Of a stretch of 64,000 nucleotides of DNA, positions 1 through 6,626 are shown piece after piece; position 1 is the stretch's first letter; the number at the start of each line of letters is the position of its first letter. The notes under the pieces were generated by a model. It searched no databases, was not told where the DNA came from, and saw only the letters and a list, made by a program, of their open reading frames with translations. The stretch comes from Candidatus Saccharimonas sp. Lineage in GTDB: Bacteria; Patescibacteriota; Saccharimonadia; Saccharimonadales; Saccharimonadaceae. Made by a program: the position numbers and the translations under genes. The stretch is from assembly GCA_022736555.1 (NCBI GenBank), contig DZCW01000004.1:1-64000 (forward strand), in the 5' to 3' direction.

Positions 1-90
1 TGGCGGAGAGGGAGGGATTCGAACCCTCGAAGGTGTTGCCACCTTACCGCTTTTCGAGAGCGGCCAGTTCAACCACTCCTGCACCTCTCC
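1..90 (-). tRNA. tRNA-Ser (anticodon CGA)
   Basis: Class II tRNA on the minus strand with encoded CCA (positions 1-3). The acceptor GGAGAGG pairs with CCTCTCC, the anticodon loop is CTCGAAA (CGA, reads UCG), a long variable arm is present and the T loop is TTCGAAT. Its 3' flank lies outside the window, so it cannot be tested for the mirrored element seen behind the next three tRNAs. Confidence 0.95.
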
Positions 91-124
91 ATTAATTATC
101 CATTTTAACAGATAAGATATTCTA

Positions 125-304
125 TTGGTATAACCGACAGGATATCGGATAAATCCTCCTCCGTTTGCTCGTAAAAATATGTAAACACATTTTTCCTTCA
201 CCACACTACGCCGAACCTCTTTTGCTTTGCAAAAGGACAGTTCTAACCTTGACGGCGTTTAACCAATAAAAATAGACTAGTAAAACTAGTCTATTTTTAT
301 TGGT
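125..304 (-). repeat. tRNA-mirroring element E1, behind tRNA-Arg
   Basis: Non-coding element directly downstream of tRNA-Arg in the transcription direction. The outer end (125-143) is a direct copy of the tRNA-Arg 3' end at 300-318 with two mismatches. The core holds a hairpin whose loop region reads TGTAAACA (about 170-195) and a second hairpin, CTTTTGC/GCAAAAG. The inner end (about 235-262) is an inverted, imperfect copy of the tRNA-Arg T arm and acceptor. It runs into the terminator palindrome 262-304. The same layout recurs at 1167-1352 and 2690-2878. Function is unknown. Confidence 0.7.
262..304 (-). terminator. Terminator of tRNA-Arg, invading its CCA end
   Basis: Perfect 19-bp palindrome, 262-280 paired with 286-304 around a 5-nt loop. 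It is A+T-rich with a CTAG at the centre and runs of U in the transcript. The right arm includes the three template bases of the tRNA CCA, so terminator folding would compete with the mature 3' end. Similar long palindromic terminators follow the other tRNAs, hsp20 and rpmH. Confidence 0.8.
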
Positions 305-377
305 ACACCCGACAGGATTCGAACCTGTGGCCTTTAGCTCCGCAAGCGAACGCTCTATCCAGCTGAGCTACGGGTGC
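301..377 (-). tRNA. tRNA-Arg (anticodon GCG)
   Basis: A 77-nt cloverleaf with encoded CCA. The acceptor GCACCCG faces CGGGTGT, giving a G1-U72 wobble. The anticodon arm is TTCGC/TTGCGGA/GCTAA, so the anticodon is GCG, with a C29-U41 mismatch in the stem. The T arm is ACAGG/TTCGAAT/CCTGT. Most bacteria read CGC/CGU with an inosine-modified ACG tRNA, so GCG is unusual. The loop differs from a typical tRNA-Arg(CCG) loop at two positions, so descent from that isoacceptor is possible. Confidence 0.93.
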
Positions 378-382
378 AAAAC

Positions 383-414
383 GTAGGGTTACATACAAAA
401 AGCAATAACCCTAC
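383..414. other. Hairpin just 5' of tRNA-Arg
   Basis: A 9-bp perfect inverted repeat, 383-391 with 406-414, lies six bases before the tRNA-Arg 5' end. It would be in the precursor transcript if transcription starts upstream (a TACAAT box lies near 470-475 on the minus strand). It could be a processing signal or a weak terminator of the upstream gene. Confidence 0.4.
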
Positions 415-505
415 TTTTCATGTAACTAGAAGGTGCTTTCGGTCGCAAAAATCGCGACAGAATACCAGATATTGTAACACAAGAGGTCGTAGTGGTAAAT
501 AACGA

Positions 506-1114
506 CTAAAGCCGGAGCTTGCGTACGATAATATCGATCACATCTAGTTTGAGTTTTTCCATTGGTAATCTAGCCCCTAAAATATCAACTATCTTTTCAC
601 CAACTTCATCAGGAAAGTAGACCGATACGCCAGGTGAAAAGCGTTTAGTAGGGATTAACATAATAGAATGTTGATCATGATCGATAATTAGCCCAAACGC
701 CTTGAACTCACTAAAATGATACAGCCTCTCACCAATATATAACCCTTGGTCACCGCTCAAAGCGTAGTCAATCAGCTTGGGGGCACGGCGCGAATACATA
801 AGTAGCGAAACAACCATAACTACAACCAGAAAAGAAAAAGTGTATGATTTCAAAACCATCATGTCGGCGATGATGAATAATACAGCAATAGTGATCAGTG
901 AAACAAACCATGGCCAGTTTTTATCTTCGTGTATATATTCGCTAGCGGCCCAATGAATCGGTTCGTCATTAGACATGGGCGTAGTAAGGTTAGCATCCGC
1001 TACCTCTGGGATATCATCATTATTTGGCTCTGGGGTATACATTTCAGGTGTATTATCCGGCCCAATATTATTAGGATCGTTTTGCCAATAATTGTTTGGT
1101 TTATCTGGCTGCAT
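506..1114 (-). CDS. Hypothetical membrane protein, two TM segments
   Basis: A 202-aa protein starting at ATG 1114. An N-terminal acidic, Asn/Pro-rich stretch of about 65 residues precedes two adjacent hydrophobic helices (about residues 70-110), followed by a cytoplasmic-looking C-terminal domain of about 90 residues. I do not recognise the family. A TATACT box ends 6 nt before the ATG, so the mRNA is probably leaderless. The open frame continues upstream to 1282, but that part lies in the tRNA-associated repeat and resembles the equivalent frame at 2700-2842, so it is not coding. Confidence 0.75.
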   Translation of the reverse strand: MQPDKPNNYWQNDPNNIGPDNTPEMYTPEPNNDDIPEVADANLTTPMSNDEPIHWAASEYIHEDKNWPWFVSLITIAVLFIIADMMVLKSYTFSFLVVVMVVSLLMYSRRAPKLIDYALSGDQGLYIGERLYHFSEFKAFGLIIDHDQHSIMLIPTKRFSPGVSVYFPDEVGEKIVDILGARLPMEKLKLDVIDIIVRKLRL

Positions 1115-1120
1115 AATTCT

Positions 1121-1126
1121 AGTATA
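1121..1126 (-). promoter_or_regulatory. -10 box of the 506..1114 gene
   Basis: TATACT on the minus strand, separated by 6 nt from the ATG at 1114. The start codon would be at or next to +1 (leaderless). Confidence 0.55.
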
Positions 1127-1166
1127 GCATGAGGGAAATCCGTTAAATAAAAAACATAAACTACAA

Positions 1167-1352
1167 GGAGGAGGGGAGATAGCGCCAGCAAGCTGGCTTT
1201 TCCACTTGCTTACGAAAAAATGTAAACACTTTTTCGTTTCGCTGCGTTTCACCGAACTCCGCGCTCGTTTTGTCTGCGACAAAACCGCGGGAGTTCGAAC
1301 CTGCCCGATCCGTTAAAATAAAATTACGACCAAAAAGGTCGTAATTTTATTT
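1167..1352 (-). repeat. tRNA-mirroring element E2, behind tRNA-Ser(GCT)
   Basis: The outer end 1167-1180 (GGAGGAGGGGAGAT) is identical to the tRNA-Ser(GCT) 3' region at 1357-1370 in the same orientation. Next come a GCCAGC/GCTGGC hairpin and the conserved core hairpin ACGAAAAA...TTTTTCGT with loop region TGTAAACA (about 1212-1237). A GTTTTGTC/GACAAAAC hairpin and a mirrored T arm and acceptor copy at 1287-1314 complete it; the latter shares 13 identical bases with the tRNA T arm when inverted. It joins the terminator stem 1315-1353. Confidence 0.75.
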
Positions 1353-1353
1353 T
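1315..1353 (-). terminator. Terminator of tRNA-Ser(GCT)
   Basis: Perfect 17-bp palindrome, 1315-1331 with 1337-1353, loop of five A on the plus strand (five U in RNA). The stem carries GGTCG next to the loop and an A+T-rich lower part. It begins at the last base of the tRNA CCA, and the mirrored tRNA copy extends the inverted repeat to about 45 nt per arm. Confidence 0.8.
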
Positions 1354-1445
1354 GGCGGAGGAGGGGAGATTCGAACTCCCGCTCCAGGTCTCCCCAGACT
1401 AACGATTTAGCAAACCGTCCCCTTGAGCCACTTGGGTACCCCTCC
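1353..1445 (-). tRNA. tRNA-Ser (anticodon GCT)
   Basis: A 93-nt class II tRNA with encoded CCA. Acceptor GGAGGGG/CTCCTCC, anticodon loop TTGCTAA (GCT, reads AGC/AGU), long variable arm, T arm GGGAG/TTCGAAT/CTCCC. Confidence 0.95.
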
Positions 1446-1524
1446 GTATATCGTTAGCTACACTAATCCGCGTAACTAACATGTAAAGAACTCGTTTATT
1501 ATATCACAATCAAGAGAGGTGAGA

Positions 1525-2634
1525 CTATAACTTTGCGCCAGTTAATTCTCGCATTATTTGCCCAGCCGATGCTATACCGGCGGCTTCATCCTCTTTTAAT
1601 CTATTGCTATTACTGCCCGTAAATAGGATCCCATTCTCAACGTCGCCGCGATGGACGTTATCTAAGGCTCTAATAATACAATAACCAGCCAATTTATTCT
1701 CGCGATATCCGCAACCACGCAAACAGCCAACACAAGGACCTAGGTTAAATCTCTCTCCTAAATTGGTTCTACGCACAAAATCATTCTCGATCGCTCGCCC
1801 CGGCATTCCAACTGGACTTTTGATAATTACAATCGGGTCGGTATTGTGTAGATGTCGATCTTTGAATGCCTGCGAAGCCCCACATTCATTAGTCGTCAGA
1901 AAACGAGTTGCCATCTGAACACCCTTGGCGCCAATCTTTAGCATTTTTTCAACGTCGCCTCTGTCCCATATACCACCTGCGGCAATTACTGGGATATCGT
2001 AACCGCTATTTTCAAGAGTCTCGACTAATTTAGGGATAACACTCTCTAAACTAAATTCATCTTTACCGATGTCGTCTATATTAGTAACCCCTAAATGTCC
2101 GCCTGCCGCATTAGGAGTTTCGATCACAAAGGCCGCCGGGAGAATAGGGTTTGGGCGCTTTCCCCATTTTTTTATTATAATTTCCGCAGCCCTAACACTT
2201 GAGACAATAGGTATTAGCTCGGGCAAAGGTATTCCAGACACTCTATATTTTTCTACGTAATCCGGTAAACTTAACGGCAAGCCTGCGCCGGACACAATAA
2301 ATTTAGCCCCATTCTCGACAGCAACTCTTACCGAATTTTCGTAATCAGTGGCTGCGACCATTAAATTAACACCTATATTACCGTTATTACTAGCTTCTAG
2401 GGCGCTCTGGATTTCGTATTTCAAAACTGATTCATTAGCCTGGAAATAGTCGTCTCTATTTCTAATATCCAGAGACATACCTAAACCAACCCCACCAATA
2501 GTTCCATAGCCGCCGTTATTCGCAATTTCTGCGGCCAGTTCTGATTTAGTTAATCCAGACGACATACCGCCTAGAACAATAGGATTGTCCGATTCAAGAT
2601 TTCCAATTCTTAGTGACGGTAATTTTTCGCTCAT
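1525..2634 (-). CDS. Nitronate monooxygenase-like FMN oxidoreductase
   Basis: A 369-aa TIM-barrel protein of the nitronate monooxygenase / 2-nitropropane dioxygenase family. These enzymes use FMN to oxidise alkyl nitronates, and FabK-type enoyl reductases are related. Seen: an N-terminal NPIVLGGMSSG strand, VSGAGLPLSLP in the middle, a GGHLG motif around residue 180, and the phosphate-binding segment IPVIAAGGIWDRGDV followed by GAKGVQMATRFL. A C-terminal CxxCLRGCGY-like cysteine cluster (near residue 300) is less usual and might bind a metal or cluster. The true substrate is not evident from the neighbours. A TATAAT box 11 nt before the ATG suggests a leaderless mRNA. Confidence 0.85.
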   Translation of the reverse strand: MSEKLPSLRIGNLESDNPIVLGGMSSGLTKSELAAEIANNGGYGTIGGVGLGMSLDIRNRDDYFQANESVLKYEIQSALEASNNGNIGVNLMVAATDYENSVRVAVENGAKFIVSGAGLPLSLPDYVEKYRVSGIPLPELIPIVSSVRAAEIIIKKWGKRPNPILPAAFVIETPNAAGGHLGVTNIDDIGKDEFSLESVIPKLVETLENSGYDIPVIAAGGIWDRGDVEKMLKIGAKGVQMATRFLTTNECGASQAFKDRHLHNTDPIVIIKSPVGMPGRAIENDFVRRTNLGERFNLGPCVGCLRGCGYRENKLAGYCIIRALDNVHRGDVENGILFTGSNSNRLKEDEAAGIASAGQIMRELTGAKL

Positions 2635-2645
2635 TTGTATCTATA

Positions 2646-2651
2646 ATTATA
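2646..2651 (-). promoter_or_regulatory. -10 box of the nitronate monooxygenase-like gene
   Basis: TATAAT on the minus strand, 11 nt upstream of the ATG at 2634. No ribosome binding site is visible between them. Confidence 0.55.
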
Positions 2652-2689
2652 GTCGATAATAGGGGAGTTGGATATACTAATACCACTAT

Positions 2690-2878
2690 GGCGAGATAGC
2701 GTAACCCGCTAGTCAGCGGATTACTTTTCCGCTTGCTTACGAAAAAATGTAAACACTTTTTCGTTACGCTACGCTCCACCGAACACGCGGTTGCGTCAGT
2801 TTCACTGACGCCCGCGAGCTCGAATCTCGGCCGTCCGTTCAAATTAAAATAATGACCACAAGGGTCATTGTTTTAATT
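2690..2878 (-). repeat. tRNA-mirroring element E3, behind tRNA-Ser(TGA)
   Basis: The outer end GGCGAGAT at 2690-2697 copies the tRNA-Ser(TGA) T stem at 2889-2896. A CCGCT/AGCGG hairpin follows, then the core hairpin ACGAAAAA...TTTTTCGT with TGTAAACA (about 2739-2764), nearly identical to E2. A GCGTCAGT/ACTGACGC hairpin comes next. The inner mirrored tRNA copy is at 2813-2840. With the terminator it makes two 45-nt arms (2813-2857 and 2863-2907), about 36 of 45 positions complementary. Confidence 0.75.
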
Positions 2879-2879
2879 T
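2841..2879 (-). terminator. Terminator of tRNA-Ser(TGA)
   Basis: A 17-bp palindrome, 2841-2857 with 2863-2879, one mismatch, A+T-rich lower stem and GGTCA next to a 5-nt loop. It abuts the tRNA CCA, as behind the other tRNAs. Confidence 0.75.
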
Positions 2880-2968
2880 GGCGGAGAGGGCGAGATTCGA
2901 ACTCGCGGTACCATTGCTGACACGACAGTTTTCAAGACTGTTCCCTTAAACCACTCGGGCACCTCTCC
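2879..2968 (-). tRNA. tRNA-Ser (anticodon TGA)
   Basis: A 90-nt class II tRNA with encoded CCA. Acceptor GGAGAGG/CCTCTCC, anticodon arm ACAGT/CTTGAAA/ACTGT (TGA, reads UCA), long variable arm, T arm CGAG-TTCGAAT-CTCG. Confidence 0.95.
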
Positions 2969-3017
2969 GTATTGATTATTTGCTAATTACCGACCAATAA
3001 TAACAGATACGAGTTGT

Positions 3018-3683
3018 TCAGTCGAGAGTTTGTCTGGCAATTAATGCTACCCAGACGTGCATTGCCCCCGCATCACGTAGAGCCTTAGCTGCGTATTTAA
3101 TAGTAGCACCCGTCGTCACAACATCATCAACTAATAAATATATAGATTCTGCGTTAATTTCGCCATTAATTTTAAAGGCACTTTTAGCCTGCATTATACG
3201 CCGACTAGCGTTTGCTTGGCGTTGTTTAGTGTTTGTCACACGAGCCAACAGTTGATTACATCTAAGCCCACGTGTTTTGGCAATATCATTAGCAATCAGT
3301 AACATGTGGTCATAGCCTCGTTCTCGAATACGCCCAGACGTAGTGGGGATAGGCACCACTACAACATTATTAGGTAATTCGGGCAAGGTTTCTAATAGCA
3401 AATCGCTTAGGGTTTTATACGCCGAACGAGCCCGCTCGAACTTGTAAAGTCCTATTAATCGTTGTAAAGTACCAGCTCTTTCTCCAACTACCCAAACGCG
3501 CACGTAAGGCGTCTTACAGGTGTTACATAGCCAATTACGCCCAGTTGGTCTATGACACGCCACGCAAACCATTCTAGATTCATTAATGATGTTTATTTTA
3601 CAATTATCGCATAATAGACCCCCAATTTTATCACACCCACAACAGTGGTGTGGAGCTATGAATGACAGTATGGTATCTAGCAT
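3018..3683 (-). CDS. comF: ComF family phosphoribosyltransferase-like protein
   Basis: A 221-aa protein of the ComFC/ComF family, needed for DNA uptake or handling of incoming single strands in competent bacteria. Seen: two N-terminal zinc-finger CxxC pairs (CCGCDK...CDNC and CVACHRP...CNTC, residues about 13-60) and the C-terminal phosphoribosyltransferase fingerprint LLVDDVVTTGAT near residue 185. Length fits the family. It is monocistronic between tRNA-Ser and hsp20. Symbol by family only. Confidence 0.88.
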   Translation of the reverse strand: MLDTILSFIAPHHCCGCDKIGGLLCDNCKINIINESRMVCVACHRPTGRNWLCNTCKTPYVRVWVVGERAGTLQRLIGLYKFERARSAYKTLSDLLLETLPELPNNVVVVPIPTTSGRIRERGYDHMLLIANDIAKTRGLRCNQLLARVTNTKQRQANASRRIMQAKSAFKINGEINAESIYLLVDDVVTTGATIKYAAKALRDAGAMHVWVALIARQTLD

Positions 3684-3790
3684 TGTGTTTTTTACGTTTA
3701 TATACCTTATGCGGTTGATTATACTGGATATGTTAGTTATAATGTGAGAGACTATTTGTCAATAGAGCCTAGAGAAAAGTGGAGGATATC

Positions 3791-4255
3791 ATGGCCCGGA
3801 AACAGAATGACGACCTATTAATCGAAGATGAGCTGACCGCAGCTTTTCTAAACGACGACACGCTAACATCAGACAACATGGGTACAGCAGTGGCTGTCGA
3901 TGCTAATTGGGAAGATTCCGAAGAAGAGTTCCCAGGTCAGCTAGCAGTTGATGTCTATGAAACCGACGACAAGTTGGTTGTCAAAGCTCGCACTGCCGGC
4001 GTTAACAAAGAAGAACTTGATGTCAGTATCAGCGATGGTATTTTGACTATCAGTGGCACACTTAGTAGCGGCGACGAAACAGATGCTACTAACTGGCATA
4101 TTCAAGAATGTTATTGGGGCGAATTCAGTCGCACCCTAGCACTACCAGTAAGCGTCAAAGAAGACGAAGTAGAAGCAGTCCTAAAAGACGGCGTACTAAC
4201 TATCCGATTCAACAAGATCCGCCAAGAAGCTGCTAAAAAGATTCAAGTTCAATAA
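3791..4255 (+). CDS. Hsp20 / alpha-crystallin small heat-shock protein
   Basis: A 154-aa ATP-independent holdase chaperone. The alpha-crystallin domain spans about residues 45-145: LAVDVYETDDKLVVKARTAGVNKEELDVSI, then ILTISG and the C-terminal signature DGVLTIRF. The acidic N-terminal 45 residues are the usual variable arm; the C-terminal I-x-I/V tail motif is weak. The start is set by a strong GGAGG at 3781-3785 ahead of ATG 3791, because an upstream in-frame GTG at 3779 overlaps this site. Two terminators follow. Confidence 0.92.
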   Translation: MARKQNDDLLIEDELTAAFLNDDTLTSDNMGTAVAVDANWEDSEEEFPGQLAVDVYETDDKLVVKARTAGVNKEELDVSISDGILTISGTLSSGDETDATNWHIQECYWGEFSRTLALPVSVKEDEVEAVLKDGVLTIRFNKIRQEAAKKIQVQ

Positions 4256-4268
4256 TAGATTCGAATAT

Positions 4269-4310
4269 TATATAAAAATACGACCTGCGAGATGGTCGTA
4301 TTTTTATATA
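4269..4310 (+). terminator. Terminator after hsp20
   Basis: Perfect 17-bp stem, 4269-4285 with 4294-4310, an 8-nt loop, A+T-rich base and GGTCG next to the loop. It has the same design as the tRNA terminators. Confidence 0.8.
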
Positions 4311-4330
4311 GCAGGGTAGGGTGGAACAAA

Positions 4331-4364
4331 AAAATATTCGCCACATTTCTATGGCGAATATTTT
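4331..4364. terminator. Terminator between hsp20 and the pilin operon
   Basis: A 13-bp stem, 4331-4343 with 4352-4364, flanked by A-rich and T-rich runs. It could stop transcription from either side. It lies just past the end of the minus-strand pilin operon. Confidence 0.65.
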
Positions 4365-4397
4365 ATTAAAACTTATTATATAAATCTAATAGGATTT

Positions 4398-4790
4398 TTA
4401 TGCTATAAGGGTTTTTAAAACAAAATTAACGATCGCGTAAGCTAGTAGCGCAACTACGATACCGATAACAGCGTACATAATTGTGTTCTTAGCTGCAGTT
4501 ACGCTAGAACTATCACCACCAGAGATTGTGTAGCGAATACCACCGTAGATCAACATTATTACGCTAATTGCACCAATTAGAGATAGGGCAGCATTAACGA
4601 TTTTATTAAATACACCGTCAGAAGCAAACAGGTCGGAAGGCTGGCTAGCACTCTTGGAGCTATCGGCACCACCCTGGATAGTCAAATCTGCTGCTGAAGC
4701 ATACTGCGATGGTGTAGCTGCGCTAATACCTAATGCTAACATAGGTACAGCAAGTACCCCAGCTAACATAACTTTTATTGATTTCTTCAT
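4398..4790 (-). CDS. VirB2/TrbC-like T4SS pilin, copy 5
   Basis: A 130-aa small membrane protein with an N-terminal signal peptide (about residues 1-33, ending near SAASAAD-type small residues). Two hydrophobic helices are separated by a short loop reading YGGIRYTISGGDSSSVTAAKN, the layout of VirB2/TrbC-type pilins that are cleaved and assembled into a pilus. ATG 4790 is chosen because AAAGGA lies 10 nt upstream; an ATG at 4808 overlaps that site. It is last in a run of five paralogous minus-strand genes and near-identical in its TM core to the gene at 4883. Confidence 0.8.
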   Translation of the reverse strand: MKKSIKVMLAGVLAVPMLALGISAATPSQYASAADLTIQGGADSSKSASQPSDLFASDGVFNKIVNAALSLIGAISVIMLIYGGIRYTISGGDSSSVTAAKNTIMYAVIGIVVALLAYAIVNFVLKTLIA

Positions 4791-4882
4791 TATTTTGATT
4801 CCTTTCATTATAATTCTTACTTCATTTATAACAGATATTGACGTTATTGTTAAGGTTTAAATAATATTAGATCACTCCTCTA

Positions 4883-5269
4883 TTACTGAAAGGCACCTAT
4901 AACGTAGTTTACGATAGCATATGCTAACACCGCAACAACCAGCCCGACAACCGCATATAGTAAGGTGTTCTTAGCCCGCGTGATCTGGCTACTGTCACCA
5001 CCAGATATAGTATAAAAAATACCAGATAGTATGATAACTATGATCGAAACCGCTCCTAATATATATAAGAGGGTATTAACTAAAGTTTTTATAAATGTAG
5101 GTACGTTATCAGTAGCCCGATCCTTACAAACGGCCGTATCAGCTGCATCACCACTACACGCACTGTCAAGAGCAGTGTTAGTTACAGCCCCAACCATACA
5201 CGGAACGGTCGCCAGACCAAAACCTAGCAGAACACCTATAGTTAATATCATGTACTTAATCTTTTTCAT
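4883..5269 (-). CDS. VirB2/TrbC-like T4SS pilin, copy 4
   Basis: A 128-aa protein with an N-terminal signal peptide. A short Cys-containing stretch (ACSGDAADTAVCKD) precedes two TM helices flanking the loop SGIFYTISGGDSSQITRAKN. It is the closest relative of the gene at 4398 in this window. GGAGATTTTAG stands before ATG 5269, which directly abuts the stop of the upstream gene (5270), so translation is probably coupled. Confidence 0.8.
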   Translation of the reverse strand: MKKIKYMILTIGVLLGFGLATVPCMVGAVTNTALDSACSGDAADTAVCKDRATDNVPTFIKTLVNTLLYILGAVSIIVIILSGIFYTISGGDSSQITRAKNTLLYAVVGLVVAVLAYAIVNYVIGAFQ

Positions 5270-5575
5270 CTAAAATCTCCCTATTACAAATTGAGTAATA
5301 ATAAAAGCCGCCAAAACCACGATTAATCCAACCGAGGCATATAATATAGCGTTTTTAGCCTTTGTGATTTTTGCTGGATCGTAAACGGCAGTGGCAAAAG
5401 TATAACCCGACAAGATAATCACAATCACTGCCACCACGCCAGCCGTAAAGTAAACTAGGTTTAAGCCATTGGCTAATACCACGTTAGCACTATCAGTCGG
5501 CATATTATTTATATCGCCAGCATTAATCTTTACGGCCATTAGATTAACTAGCGAGTTTAATACGTTCATTTCCAT
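5270..5575 (-). CDS. VirB2/TrbC-like T4SS pilin, copy 3 (short)
   Basis: A 101-aa protein with two TM helices and a loop reading SGYTFATAVYDPAKITKAKN, matching the VirB2-like siblings, but no clear signal peptide. Its start overlaps the 3' end of the preceding gene by 10 nt. A second in-frame ATG at 5569 is possible. The missing signal sequence might mean that it inserts directly or acts as an accessory subunit. Confidence 0.75.
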   Translation of the reverse strand: MEMNVLNSLVNLMAVKINAGDINNMPTDSANVVLANGLNLVYFTAGVVAVIVIILSGYTFATAVYDPAKITKAKNAILYASVGLIVVLAAFIITQFVIGRF

Positions 5576-6006
5576 ATCCCATCAATAACAAAGTTTATAA
5601 GCGCGACCGAAGCCATCGATATAATAAGCCCTACGACAGCATCTAACATAGTAGTTCTAGCTCTGGCAGCACCCTCGGGTTTACCTTGACTAACTATAAA
5701 TAGAAACCCGCCGTATAATACTAGGAAGGCTGCTATATAGCTGACCGCCACTAGGGCAATCTCTATACAATTCAAAACTATATGCCAGATAAATCCACTT
5801 AAACCGCCGGCATCATTAGGGCTCTTAATAGTGCAGTCGGCATTAGTCAGACCCCTATACCAGGCCGGGAAGCCCAAGAAACCGCTATTGCAGTTAGTAT
5901 CGGCAGCCATAACTACTTGTGGCACAGCCATAGTCAATATAGCTCCACCGGCTGACATAACAATTGCCAGCGATATAACCCAATTCTTAATATTATTTAT
6001 TTTCAT
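5566..6006 (-). CDS. VirB2/TrbC-like T4SS pilin, copy 2
   Basis: A 146-aa protein with a signal peptide (about residues 1-34), a loop with two Cys residues (TNCNSGFLGF...NADCTIK), and two TM helices around LYGGFLFIVSQGKPEGAARART. ATG 6006 overlaps the upstream stop in an ATGA arrangement, so translation is coupled. Confidence 0.78.
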   Translation of the reverse strand: MKINNIKNWVISLAIVMSAGGAILTMAVPQVVMAADTNCNSGFLGFPAWYRGLTNADCTIKSPNDAGGLSGFIWHIVLNCIEIALVAVSYIAAFLVLYGGFLFIVSQGKPEGAARARTTMLDAVVGLIISMASVALINFVIDGIWK

Positions 6007-6473
6007 TTTTGAAACAACCCGCCAGGAATTATGTAGTTTAAAAACGCGAACATCAATACATAGGCAACTATACCTATAACGACATTCTGGATAATTACTA
6101 TGGCTTTTTTTGTTTGGTCGACACCGCCACGAGCAGTTGCGTATAACACCGAAGCATACACGATACCACCGACAGCCGCGACACCAATACCGGCAGTTAA
6201 TATATTAATGACTAACAGTAATACTCCCCAAATGCCAGTACCCGAAACCGTATCGGGCGCAGAACCGTCCGAACATCTAGTACCGCTCTTTATATCATCT
6301 TTGCTAATAACAGCTCCATCGGGACACTTACCGGAACCATCGCCACTTTGATCACAACCTATAATACTAGTAGTAACGCCACCACAGGTGACTGCCGAGA
6401 CAGCGGGGGCTAAATAAAAACACCCGATACCTATAAATAACGCCAGTGATAGTATTGTTTGTTTTATCTTCAT
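6003..6473 (-). CDS. VirB2/TrbC-like T4SS pilin, copy 1
   Basis: A 156-aa protein with a signal peptide MKIKQTILSLALFIGIGCF and a periplasmic stretch carrying several Cys residues (VTCGG, IGCDQ, KCPDG, TRCSDG). Two TM helices follow with a loop YATARGGVDQTKKAIV. ATG 6473 follows AAGGTAGGT; the open frame continues to 6524 without a better site. It is first of the five-gene pilin operon, which is divergent from the T4SS lipoprotein gene at 6627. Confidence 0.78.
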   Translation of the reverse strand: MKIKQTILSLALFIGIGCFYLAPAVSAVTCGGVTTSIIGCDQSGDGSGKCPDGAVISKDDIKSGTRCSDGSAPDTVSGTGIWGVLLLVINILTAGIGVAAVGGIVYASVLYATARGGVDQTKKAIVIIQNVVIGIVAYVLMFAFLNYIIPGGLFQK

Positions 6474-6626
6474 ACCTACCTTATAAAATACGATAAAATC
6501 CATTCCTCTGCAAGTATCAACCATAAAACCCCTAATACTATTGCGTTTTTGTACAGTTTAGTGTATAGATATCTATAACAATAAAAGTTCCACGTAACCA
6601 CATAAGCATACAAGGAAAATTATCAC

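Noticed and set aside
2594-2842. 82-aa minus-strand open frame, and the matching N-terminal extension 1115-1282
   Set aside because: Both share a KKCLHFFVSK-like stretch only because they read through the tRNA-associated repeat; the DNA there is better explained by hairpins, and the real genes start at 2634 and 1114.
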